Shown: positions 1 to 5,955, numbered from the stretch's first letter. The stretch: DNA of 6,641 bases from Nitrospiraceae bacterium (GCA_003535475.1 DOHC01000298.1:1-6641), one strand, 5' to 3'. The notes: generated by a model not told the origin, from the sequence alone. Translations and numbers: made by a program.

Positions 1-384
1 AAACTGCTCCAGAAAGAAGGGCTTGAGAATGTATTCAAGCGGCATGAAAGGCTTGCAAATGCGACAAGGGCAGGTGTTAAGGCGCTGGGGCTTGAACTTT
101 ATCCAAAGGAATCTCCGAGCAATTCGGTGACTGCGGTATGCGCACCGCAGGGCATTGACGGACAGGCGGTTTATAAGAACCTCAGGGAGAAATATGGGAT
201 AACGGCTGCAGGCGGGCAGGACCACGTAAAGGGAAAGATATTCAGGATTGCGCATCTCGGCTATGCTGACACCTTTGATGTCATTACTGCGATTGCAGGT
301 GTGGAAATGGTGCTAAAAGGATTAGGGCATCCCGTAAAGCTCGGCGCTGGCGTTGCTGCGGCAGAGGAACTGCTCCTGAAGTAA
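1..384 (+). CDS. Class V aminotransferase, C-terminal part (5' end outside window)
   Basis: The frame is open from base 1 to the TAA at 382-384 and gives 127 residues of the C-terminal small domain of a PLP-dependent class V aminotransferase (alanine/serine-glyoxylate aminotransferase type). The support is the pattern of the domain: an N-SVTAVCAP strand, then the Y-x-x-L-R-E-K-Y-G-I helix, then AAGGQDHVKGKIFRIAHLGY followed by a DxFDVITAIAG helix, which is the typical 'R-I-x-H-x-G' substrate-binding end of the fold. The catalytic lysine lies upstream, outside the window. Family members move amino groups between serine or alanine and glyoxylate or pyruvate in the cytoplasm, and in some anaerobes serve serine/glycine metabolism. 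The exact substrate cannot be decided from this part. The next gene is convergent, so this gene ends its transcription unit. Confidence 0.85.
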   Translation, partial: KLLQKEGLENVFKRHERLANATRAGVKALGLELYPKESPSNSVTAVCAPQGIDGQAVYKNLREKYGITAAGGQDHVKGKIFRIAHLGYADTFDVITAIAGVEMVLKGLGHPVKLGAGVAAAEELLLK

Positions 385-389
385 AAAAA

Positions 390-550
390 TATGGCAGGCA
401 TGTGCGCTGAAAAAACTTTACGGCAGCACCTTTGTGGGATATTTATGATAATGAAGAAGGATTCATGCTTGAATCCCAAAAGATTTAAAGAACCTATATA
501 ATAAAATCTCGCTGCGTCATAAAGGTTTTGAGGCGCATATGCCTGCCATA
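390..550. repeat. Long imperfect inverted repeat in a convergent intergenic gap
   Basis: The arm TATGGCAGGCATGTGCGCT (390-408) is matched in inverted orientation by 532-550, with two mismatches in 19. Similarity continues inward with small gaps to about 427 and 511. As + strand RNA both mismatches become G-U pairs, so the outer stem is continuous. A second perfect hairpin (GGATTCA, loop TGCT, TGAATCC) sits in the middle at 459-476. The element starts six bases after the aminotransferase stop and ends 19 bases before the end of the convergent ferritin gene. It could be a structured 3' UTR or bidirectional terminator, or a MITE-like dispersed repeat. No T-run follows either arm and I see no clear target duplication. 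Confidence 0.6.
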
Positions 551-569
551 AAGATTAAAATCCCGTCAC

Positions 570-854
570 TTACTTCCCTGTAATCTCCTCTACTTCTTCT
601 TTTCCCTTTCTCAGCTCTGCAACCTGCTCTTTGTCTTCGCGCAAAAGCAATTCCTGAAATTCTCCCACATGGGTTTTTTCTTCCCGCGCAATATCAAGAA
701 AAACCTTTTTGATGTCAGCCCTGTCTGTCATTGCCGCAAGCTGTTCGTAAAGGCTGATTGCATCCAGCTCTGCTATTATTCCCGCGCGCAGTATCTCCTT
801 AACCAGATCGCTCTTTTTAACCTTCCCGAGATCTACCGGTATGTTTGACATCAT
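570..854 (-). CDS. Encapsulin-type ferritin-like (half-ferritin) protein
   Basis: A 94-residue, largely helical protein. The frame extends upstream to 941, but ATG 854-852 is chosen because GGAGGT (862-867) lies 7 bases before it; the second ATG directly after it is also possible. Seen: a helix with A-E-L-D-A-I-S-L-Y-E-Q, then A-R-E-E-K-T-H-V-G-E-F, giving the Glu...Tyr...Glu-x-x-His iron-ligand set of two-helix ferritins that build a diiron site by dimerising. From memory it closely resembles the ferritin-like domain fused to archaeal encapsulins (Pyrococcus type) and stand-alone encapsulated ferritins, including the acidic tail E-E-V-E-E-I-T-G. Likely role: iron oxidation and storage or peroxide protection. 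No encapsulin shell gene lies on either side, so any partner is elsewhere. A rubrerythrin-related function is the alternative. Confidence 0.8.
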   Translation of the reverse strand: MMSNIPVDLGKVKKSDLVKEILRAGIIAELDAISLYEQLAAMTDRADIKKVFLDIAREEKTHVGEFQELLLREDKEQVAELRKGKEEVEEITGK

Positions 855-895
855 AGCTTCTACCTCCAATATTAATTTAGGTTTAATCTGCTTAT

Positions 896-924
896 ATTTT
901 ACCATTCTGATTCCTGAAATCCAA
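896..924 (-). promoter_or_regulatory. Possible sigma-70-type promoter for the half-ferritin gene
   Basis: On the - strand TTGGAT (924-919) and TAAAAT (901-896) are separated by 17 bases. Transcription would start near 889 and leave a leader of about 35 bases that includes the ribosome binding site. The -10 is good but the -35 matches only three of six positions, and the region is AT-rich, so this is tentative. Confidence 0.3.
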
Positions 925-1038
925 CAATTAAATAACGGCAACGAAATTTAAGCCTAAAAAAATTATATTAAATCACACATAAGTGAAGATTAGATGATAA
1001 AATAGTAAATATGATTCGGAAGGGAGGGCTGCCGGACA

Positions 1039-2029
1039 TTGAGAGGGCTTAGGAAAAGGCTGATATTCGCTCTGATATTTATAACCTGCGTGGTAATTGC
1101 CGGTTCTGCAGGATATATGCTCATAGAAGGGTGGGAGCTGCCTTGATTCTCTTTACATGACAGTCATAACCATAGCAAGCGTCGGCTACAAGGAAATCCA
1201 TGACCTGTCGCCTAATGGAAGAATTTTTACTATTATTCTTATAATAAGCGGTGTAGGCAGTGTGACTTTCGCCCTCTACTACAATCGCAAAGATTGTAGT
1301 AGAGGGCGAAATCCAAGAAATATTCGGGAGGAAGAGATTGGGAAAAAAAGATTAAAGAATTAAAAAACCATTACATTGTCTGCGGCTATGGAAGAATGGG
1401 CAGGATAATCTGCAGGGAACTAAAAGAGAAGGACATAAAATTTGTTGTGATTGAAAAAAGGCCTGACACATTTGGAAGCGGAGAAGAGACCCTTGTGCTC
1501 AAAGGACATGCGACAAAGGATGAGAATTTAAAAGAGGTTGGAATAGAAAAGGCAAAGGGGCTTATATCTGTTTTGCCGACTGACGCTGAAAACCTTTTTG
1601 TGGTTCTTAGCGCCAGAGAATTGAACCCCAATCTATTCATTGTTGCGCGGGCAGGCGAAGAAGGCTCAGAGCAGAAATTGCTCAGGGCAGGCGCTGATAG
1701 GGTTATCGGGAGGGCTCAGGATAGCGCATACAGTGTTAAGGCCTGCTGTTGTAGACTTTATAGAATTCGCTACAAAAAGCGGCAACATAGACCTTCAGAT
1801 GGAGGAAATAACAGTCCAGAACAACTCTAAACTGGCAGGGCTGACGCTTGATGAATGCGGTATCGGCAGAGATTTGGGCATCATAGTTGTAGCGATCAAA
1901 AAGGCAAGCGGTGATATGAAGTTCAATCCAACTTTCAGGACTGCCATTAAGGCAGGCGATACATTAATAGCCCTTGGTGAAATATCAAAACTAAGGACAC
2001 TTGAAGACATGGCAATGACTAAGGGATAG
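1039..2029 (+). pseudogene. Potassium channel (two-TM pore plus RCK/TrkA domain), broken by four frame changes
   Basis: Joined across frames, this encodes a Kch/MthK-type channel. It has TM1 from a TTG start at 1039 (AGGGAGG upstream), a pore with filter region T-I-A-S-V-G-Y-K-E (about 1169-1195), TM2, a linker, a Rossmann RCK-N domain starting H-Y-I-V-C-G-Y-G-R-M-G (1369 onward), and a TrkA-C domain (about 1790-2029). The frame moves 1 to 2 to 3 to 1 to 2. There is an extra T at 1143/1144, giving an immediate TGA; an extra base near 1281-1287, within a palindrome; an A7 run at 1343-1349 where A6 would keep frame; and a change near 1705-1711 where the usual S-P-Y segment is missing. Neighbouring genes are intact. 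The conserved residues between lesions suggest recent decay, although several sequencing errors in one gene cannot be excluded. The filter has K-E after G-Y rather than the canonical G. Confidence 0.8.
1267..1311. repeat. Perfect 20-bp inverted repeat, 5-base loop, inside the channel pseudogene
   Basis: The arm TTTCGCCCTCTACTACAATC (1267-1286) is followed by loop GCAAA and then its exact reverse complement at 1292-1311. The right arm encodes the expected channel linker (K-I-V-V-E-G-E in frame 3) and the left arm encodes the end of TM2 (F-A-L-Y-Y in frame 2), so the frame change occurs within the structure. No T-run follows, so it is not a standard terminator. Confidence 0.9.
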
Positions 2030-2039
2030 CTCTCTTACA

Positions 2040-2927
2040 ATGCGCAAAAGCAGAAATGTTATAGACTCGCTTGTTAAGTGTGTGGAGGAATCCAAGGGCC
2101 TTATTCTCGCTGCTATTCTTATAGTCTCAGTCCTTGGAGTCATTGTCGGATATAAATACTACCGTTACACTCAGAACGACCCACAGTATTGCGCTTCATG
2201 CCATCTGATGAAAGAGGCTTTTTTAGACTGGCAGAAAGGGAAACATCGCGATATCGTCTGCCAGACATGTCATCACCTAAGCATTCTTGAACAGAATCAA
2301 CTGCTTGTTACTTATGTGGTAAAAAGCGGCAGCAAACAGTTCTCCCAGACACACGGCAGGGAAAAACCATGGCAGGAGTGCAGGAAATGCCATATGAGCG
2401 AGGTGTCTCAGGGCTCTGTAACACTGAAAAAATCTTACGGCCATGCAAGGCATGTGTTTATGCAGGGGACTGAATGTAAGATATGTCATAAAGGCACTGT
2501 GCATGACTTCCATCCAAACGAAAACGCCTGCCAGAATTGCCACGAAGATAAAGGGGTTCACGGCATAGGCATGGAAGCATTCTCATGCCTCAAATGCCAT
2601 TTTTTCTCAGAAAAGACACCCTCTATGATTCCGAAGGATAGATGCATCAAATGTCATAGCGGGATTTCTGTAAAGGGACCAATGTCTAACATGCTCTGTC
2701 ATCAGTGTCACAAACCGCACGGGAAAATAAAACCGACATCTGCCACATGCATCAGCGAATGCCATCGCAATGAGACATCTGTAGGACAGCATGGACTTCA
2801 CATGAAAAAAGGATTAAACTGCCTTGACTGCCACAAACCCCATTCATGGATTGTAGGAAAAAGCAGGGCTTCTGCTCTTTGCAGTAAGTGCCACGCTCCT
2901 AAAGACCCAAAACGCTTTATCTACTAA
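2040..2927 (+). CDS. Membrane-anchored multiheme cytochrome c (NapC/NirT-like N-terminus, about 11 hemes)
   Basis: A 295-residue protein with one N-terminal membrane helix (about 20-38) not followed by a cleavage site, so it is an anchored periplasmic cytochrome. Ten CXXCH motifs start at residues 51, 74, 114, 146, 164, 183, 202, 220, 261 and 281. An eleventh, CISECH at 237-242, has three residues between the cysteines. The first part (C-A-S-C-H-x-M, then W-x-x-x-K-H, then C-Q-T-C-H) resembles NapC/NirT/NrfH quinol dehydrogenases. The remainder is like doubled-CXXCH multiheme proteins. Likely role: taking electrons from the quinone pool or a membrane complex and relaying them through the periplasm. 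ATG 2040 is the only start after an in-frame stop at 2016; the ribosome site is weak (AAGGGA, 2021-2026), which suggests it was translationally linked to the upstream channel gene, 10 bases away. Terminal partner unknown. Confidence 0.88.
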   Translation: MRKSRNVIDSLVKCVEESKGLILAAILIVSVLGVIVGYKYYRYTQNDPQYCASCHLMKEAFLDWQKGKHRDIVCQTCHHLSILEQNQLLVTYVVKSGSKQFSQTHGREKPWQECRKCHMSEVSQGSVTLKKSYGHARHVFMQGTECKICHKGTVHDFHPNENACQNCHEDKGVHGIGMEAFSCLKCHFFSEKTPSMIPKDRCIKCHSGISVKGPMSNMLCHQCHKPHGKIKPTSATCISECHRNETSVGQHGLHMKKGLNCLDCHKPHSWIVGKSRASALCSKCHAPKDPKRFIY

Positions 2928-2933
2928 ACAATT

Positions 2934-2977
2934 TTGCAGAAATGCAAAAAATTCATTTTGTTTTCGCATTTCTGCAA
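2934..2977. promoter_or_regulatory. Paired palindromic site: likely activator-binding (UAS) or hairpin
   Basis: TTGCAGAAATGC (2934-2945) and GCATTTCTGCAA (2966-2977) are exact inverted copies separated by 20 bases. The left arm plus two bases is itself a dyad (TTGCA-GAAA-TGCAA), and the right arm contains GCA-TTTC-TGC. The site centres are about 30 bp apart, close to three helical turns. They lie roughly 77 and 107 bases before the start site predicted from the sigma-54 promoter at 3021-3037, which is the usual place for enhancer-binding-protein sites. The alternative is a 3' hairpin of the cytochrome gene, whose stop is 6 bases upstream, but no T-run follows. Confidence 0.55.
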
Positions 2978-3020
2978 GCGCTCTATCGCTTAAAACCTTT
3001 TAAAATCAATATGTTATTGT

Positions 3021-3037
3021 CTGGCACGGAAGATGCT
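3021..3037 (+). promoter_or_regulatory. Sigma-54 (RpoN) -24/-12 promoter
   Basis: CTGGCACG, GAAG, ATGCT matches the consensus YTGGCACG-N4-TTGCW at all but one position, with the invariant GG (3023-3024) and GC (3035-3036) exactly ten bases apart. Predicted start is near 3048, leaving a leader of about 24 bases that contains the strong ribosome site AAAGGAGG (3056-3063). It would drive the two tandem membrane protein genes and require an ATP-dependent enhancer-binding protein. Confidence 0.7.
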
Positions 3038-3071
3038 GTAAGGGTAAGAACAACAAAAGGAGGAAACAAAA

Positions 3072-3398
3072 ATGAAAACAAGGGAAATGGCAAAGAAAGG
3101 ATTATACATCGGAGCAGGGGCAGGGCTTGTGCTCTTTGCAATAATCGGATTGCTCCCCGGCTCATTTATAGGTGGTGTGATTGGACTTAACATAGCAGGC
3201 AGCATATTCGGGACACCTGTAAGTTCAGCAGTGCTGCCACGAATAATAGTTGGAGCATCTATGGTGTTAGGAATTCTTGTGGCTGGTTTAGTATTCGTAA
3301 CAGGAGCTTCACTTCTTGGCTGGCTTGCCGGACATGCAATAGATGCAATCAGAGCTGGGAAGGAAGTCTCAATTAAAGCGACAGCAGAGAAAAAATAG
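3072..3398 (+). CDS. Small two-TM membrane protein of unknown function, first of a tandem pair
   Basis: A 108-residue protein I do not recognise. Start ATG 3072 follows AAAGGAGG with 8 bases spacing. It has two hydrophobic glycine-rich segments (about 11-38 and 58-85), a short basic N-terminus and a charged C-terminal tail ending A-E-K-K. It is a paralog of the next gene: both share I-G-A near residue 13, G-x-L-P-G near 26-30, G-x-P-V at 47-50, an L-x-R at 55-57, and G-x-L-x-G before the second membrane segment. Glycine-rich helices and the pair arrangement suggest tight helix packing, perhaps a hetero-oligomer in the inner membrane. The gene is preceded by an apparent sigma-54 promoter and a paired upstream site, so expression is probably conditional. 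The neighbouring cytochromes do not show that it works with them. Confidence 0.8.
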   Translation: MKTREMAKKGLYIGAGAGLVLFAIIGLLPGSFIGGVIGLNIAGSIFGTPVSSAVLPRIIVGASMVLGILVAGLVFVTGASLLGWLAGHAIDAIRAGKEVSIKATAEKK

Positions 3399-3438
3399 TT
3401 TTTGTTTAAAAGCCAATTAAAAAGAAAGGACAACTAAA

Positions 3439-3774
3439 ATGAAAGCGAGAAAAGGAATGGTAAGGATGGGAACGAAGATAGGCGCAACATTAGGGGGCAT
3501 AGCTTTTTTAATCTTCGGGGTGCTTCCAGGCTTTTATTTTGGAAGCTACAGTTCATTGATAGTGCTAAAACATCTGATGGGAGGCCCTGTTGAGCCTACG
3601 GTATTGGTGAGGATGTTTATGGCAGTGGGAATACTGCTCGGCATAGTGTGCATTGGGGCAGTAAGCATAGTAGTTGGTTCAATACTTGGCACAGGGCTCG
3701 GTTATCTTGTTGAGCTTTTCACAGCGCCCACAGAGGTAAGAAAGCCAGCAGAGGCTGTTGCAAAAACAGAATAA
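3439..3774 (+). CDS. Small two-TM membrane protein of unknown function, second of a tandem pair
   Basis: A 111-residue paralog of the preceding gene, starting 40 bases after its stop, with AAAGGA (3425-3430) 8 bases before the ATG. Hydrophobic segments are at about 13-43 and 58-90. Shared signature residues are I-G-A (14-16), L-P-G (29-31), G-G-P-V (48-51), L-V-R (56-58) and G-I-L-L-G. The tail (T-E-V-R-K-P-A-E and onward) is polar and lysine/glutamate rich. No catalytic or metal-binding residues stand out, and there is no cysteine-histidine pattern. The two genes most likely form one transcription unit from the 3021-3037 promoter. The downstream gap contains transposase remains, so the unit probably ends here. 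Function unknown. Confidence 0.8.
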   Translation: MKARKGMVRMGTKIGATLGGIAFLIFGVLPGFYFGSYSSLIVLKHLMGGPVEPTVLVRMFMAVGILLGIVCIGAVSIVVGSILGTGLGYLVELFTAPTEVRKPAEAVAKTE

Positions 3775-3855
3775 AGCTGTCCAGAATATGTAGGGTTTGA
3801 CGGAATTCGGAACAACTGGCAAGATAGTCCTCCGGGAGGAGGAGAAGATGGCAAA

Positions 3856-4166
3856 GGGCAAAAGAAGTTATGGAACAATCGCCATTCGGTAGTATAGAGC
3901 TTGTTAAGGAGAGGAACGATATCTGGGTTATCGAACCGATGATACCCAAGCCACTGTCTGACGTGAGTCTCCCGATTTATCTGGATTCCACATGTGAGTT
4001 GTCATCCTTGTGATATGCCCTGGTGATATGCCCTGCTTCTGGTAAACTGAACCCGTTGTTTTCTTTCTGTGAAGTGCCTCAGAAGGTGATAATTGAGGAA
4101 CTCTCCGCCATTATCACAGTCAAATCCACGTAACGGAACTGGCAGAGATACTTCAATTCGATTACC
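3856..4166 (-). mobile_element. Decayed integrase-type (rve, IS481-like) transposase fragment
   Basis: Read on the - strand from 4166, broken frames encode the C-terminal half of a DDE integrase-core transposase: P-L-R-G-F-D-C-D-N-G-G-E-F-L-N (the second catalytic Asp region), F-T-R-S-R-A-Y-H, D-D-N-S-H-V-E (the catalytic Glu), then T-H-V-R-Q-W-L-G-Y-H-R-F-D-N-P, L-L-N-K-L-Y and N-F-F-C-P at 3856. There are at least two frame breaks: a 13-bp tandem duplication at 4010-4035, and an indel just after H-V-E with an in-frame TAA. A stop lies directly upstream of 4166 and the N-terminal half is absent, so it cannot be functional. IS ends were not found. The rest of the 3775-4265 gap shows no gene, only a small TCCTCC-G-GGAGGA palindrome (about 3830-3842) and the downstream promoter. 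Confidence 0.75.
4010..4035. repeat. 13-bp perfect tandem duplication inside the transposase relic
   Basis: GTGATATGCCCTG occurs at 4010-4022 and again at 4023-4035 with no gap. Removing one copy joins R-S-R-A-Y-H to K-D-D-N-S-H-V-E on the - strand in one frame, as the family expects, so the duplication is a frame-breaking mutation and not part of the original element. Confidence 0.9.
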
Positions 4167-4175
4167 TTATTTTAT

Positions 4176-4204
4176 TTCCCAATTTACTGAAATTTATGTA
4201 TAAT
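4176..4204 (+). promoter_or_regulatory. Sigma-70-type promoter for the cytochrome operon
   Basis: TTCCCA (4176-4181) and a perfect TATAAT (4199-4204) are 17 bases apart; the -35 matches four of six. The predicted start is near 4211, giving a leader of about 55 bases. Two ribosome-site-like purine stretches follow, AGGAGG (4244-4249) and AAGGAG (4254-4259), the latter 6 bases before the ATG at 4266. The promoter lies just outside the transposase relic. Confidence 0.55.
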
Positions 4205-4265
4205 GTGACGGTATATAAATAACTGGATATATCTCCAAACAATAGGAGGGTCTAAGGAGTGTCTA

Positions 4266-5237
4266 ATGAAAAGTGGACTCGTAATAGTTTTTCTATGCTT
4301 TCTCCTCCTTTGCTTTAGTTATTCTGCAAATGCCGAAACCTTTCCCCCGTTACAAAAGCAGGGCTTTCTAACGGGGTTTAAATGTCTTGCCTGTCATAGC
4401 GCTATGAAGGGCGAGATACGGACAGAAAAAGGCAATTTAGTTGATGTGAATGTAGATAGTGAGAGATATTCACAATCTATTCACGGAGGATTTGCCTGTA
4501 TCGCATGCCACAAAAAGTTTGGCATGAATCCTCATAAACCAACAGCAATGGGTGATGTTCCAAAGGACATTACTGTAGCGGCAAGTAAAATATCACACAA
4601 GGCAAAGGCAGACCCTGTAGCACTGGCTGCATGTTCGGAATGTCATGGTGCTATTTATAAATCGTGGCAGAACAGCATTCACGGCAGTAATGTTATAAGC
4701 AAGAAGCAAACAGACGGGGCTTCGTGTATTGACTGCCACGGCTCGCCTCACTATATCACATCTAAAAAAACAGAAACTTCAACCATTAACAAAAAAAATG
4801 TTGTCAAGACCTGCGGCGAGTGCCACGAAAAGGAAGAACTGGCAAAAAAATATAATTTTGGAACACATATACTTGAAAGGTATTATGAGAGCTTCCATGG
4901 TAAAAAATATATACTGGGGCATCAAAATGCGCCTGTCTGCACGGACTGCCACAGCTATCACAATGTAAAGCAATGGGAAGATCCCATGTCCCCTGTTGCA
5001 TGGGATAACAGGACAGAAACCTGCGGGAAGTGCCATAAGGGAACCACCAAGAAGTTTGTCACCGCAATCACCCATAAACCCATTGGCAAGGATAATCCCA
5101 TACCATATTACTTTGGAAAAATTTTGACAGTTCTTTTAGTATCTGTAATTGTATTTATTGTTGGTCACGTAATTGTTGAGGTATTTTCGGAGATCAGGGA
5201 CAGGATCTTTAGAAAGAAGGAGGAGCATCATGAATAA
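4266..5237 (+). CDS. Seven-heme periplasmic cytochrome c with C-terminal membrane anchor
   Basis: A 323-residue protein with a signal peptide (hydrophobic 4-20, probable cleavage after A-N-A at 23). Seven CXXCH motifs start at residues 40, 78, 123, 154, 183, 225 and 253. Three S-x-H-G segments (Q-S-I-H-G at 70-74, N-S-I-H-G at 136-140, E-S-F-H-G at 208-212) precede heme motifs and can supply distal histidines, as in NrfB/octaheme-type proteins. A single C-terminal helix (about 283-306) is followed by a basic, then acidic, cytoplasmic tail. The stop overlaps the start of the cytochrome b gene by 8 bases. Its place before a HydC/FdnI-like cytochrome b suggests it takes electrons from the b hemes on the periplasmic side. 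The arrangement is like Geobacter CbcL, where a c-type domain and b domain are one polypeptide; here they are separate. Confidence 0.9.
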   Translation: MKSGLVIVFLCFLLLCFSYSANAETFPPLQKQGFLTGFKCLACHSAMKGEIRTEKGNLVDVNVDSERYSQSIHGGFACIACHKKFGMNPHKPTAMGDVPKDITVAASKISHKAKADPVALAACSECHGAIYKSWQNSIHGSNVISKKQTDGASCIDCHGSPHYITSKKTETSTINKKNVVKTCGECHEKEELAKKYNFGTHILERYYESFHGKKYILGHQNAPVCTDCHSYHNVKQWEDPMSPVAWDNRTETCGKCHKGTTKKFVTAITHKPIGKDNPIPYYFGKILTVLLVSVIVFIVGHVIVEVFSEIRDRIFRKKEEHHE

Positions 5238-5955
5238 TGAGATTCCAAAGGAATATCAGCGGTTTAATCTCATTGAGAGAATTCAGCATGTAATCCTTTT
5301 TACAACGTTTTTACTCCTCGCCTTTACCGGCTGGGCATTGAAATATCCGGAGGTTGAACACTATTCAAAATGGTGGATAGGAATATGGGGTGGTCCTAAA
5401 ACAGCAGGGATAATTCATCGCATTGCCGGCATTACAATGCTTCTTGATTTTATCTGGCATGTCCTTTATTTGGGATACAGTCTGACAACAGGCAGAATGA
5501 AGATGCGCAAGTACACAACCATTATCCCGCTCCCGAAGGATGTATTTGATCTCATCAAAAACATCCTGTACTTTGTCGGATTAAGTAAAGAGAAACCGCA
5601 ATTCGGCAGATTCAGCTATATCCATAAATTTGACTACTGGGCGGTCTTCTGGGGCATGGGAATCCTTGGACTGTCAGGTCTTTTCCTCGCATTCCCTGTT
5701 TATGCGTCATATCTTTTCCCTGTTTGGACTGTAAACTGGATATGGGAGGTATTATTCGTCATGCACAGCGACGAGGCGCTTCTTGCCATAGTCTTTATCC
5801 TCTTCTGGCATTTCTATAATGAACACTTAAAAAGGGATAAGTTTCCCATGAGTATGACATGGATTACAGGAAGGATTTCTATAGAACAGATGAAGCATGA
5901 ACATCCTCTTGAGTATAAACTTGAGTTTGAAGATAAAAAAGAGGAAAATAAATGA
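5230..5955 (+). CDS. Di-heme cytochrome b membrane subunit (HydC/FdnI-like)
   Basis: A 241-residue integral membrane protein. The frame is open back to 5173, but ATG 5230 is chosen because AAGGAGG (5217-5223) lies 6 bases before it and the family begins shortly before the first helix. Four membrane helices are at about 18-38, 60-82, 137-158 and 180-198. Histidines suited to b-heme ligation are H20 (R-I-Q-H, helix 1), H63 and H77 (helix 2), H179 (M-H-S-D-E-A) and H194 (W-H-F-Y); the 15-residue spacing of the last two fits the FdnI pattern. It should carry electrons between the quinone pool and periplasmic hemes. No formate dehydrogenase or hydrogenase catalytic subunit is nearby; the flanking genes are both multiheme cytochromes, so a menaquinol:cytochrome c role is more likely. 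It overlaps the next gene by ATGA. Confidence 0.88.
   Translation: MNNEIPKEYQRFNLIERIQHVILFTTFLLLAFTGWALKYPEVEHYSKWWIGIWGGPKTAGIIHRIAGITMLLDFIWHVLYLGYSLTTGRMKMRKYTTIIPLPKDVFDLIKNILYFVGLSKEKPQFGRFSYIHKFDYWAVFWGMGILGLSGLFLAFPVYASYLFPVWTVNWIWEVLFVMHSDEALLAIVFILFWHFYNEHLKRDKFPMSMTWITGRISIEQMKHEHPLEYKLEFEDKKEENK

Noticed and set aside
261..479. A - strand open frame overlapping the aminotransferase end.
   Set aside because: Antisense to a clear protein family and has no ribosome site or recognisable content.
855..941. N-terminal extension of the half-ferritin gene to an upstream ATG at 941.
   Set aside because: The extension would translate the ribosome site and leader; GGAGGT at 862-867 sets the start at 854.
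2942..3190. A + strand open frame starting inside the paired palindrome.
   Set aside because: It overlaps the well-supported gene at 3072 in another frame and covers the promoter; no ribosome site.
3014..3433. A 139-codon - strand open frame opposite the first small membrane protein.
   Set aside because: It is antisense to a gene with a strong ribosome site, a promoter and a paralog next to it; the low-complexity content reflects the opposite strand.
3925..3960. A T-loop-like GGTTCGAT stretch on the - strand suggesting a tRNA.
   Set aside because: No matching acceptor stem or anticodon arm; the bases encode R-F-D-N-P of the transposase.
3870..4013. A 47-codon + strand open frame in the gap, and a 14-codon frame from ATG 3848 with a strong ribosome-site-like GGAGGAGG before it.
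   Set aside because: Both lie antisense to the recognisable transposase relic, show no family resemblance, and the purine stretch is part of a small palindrome.
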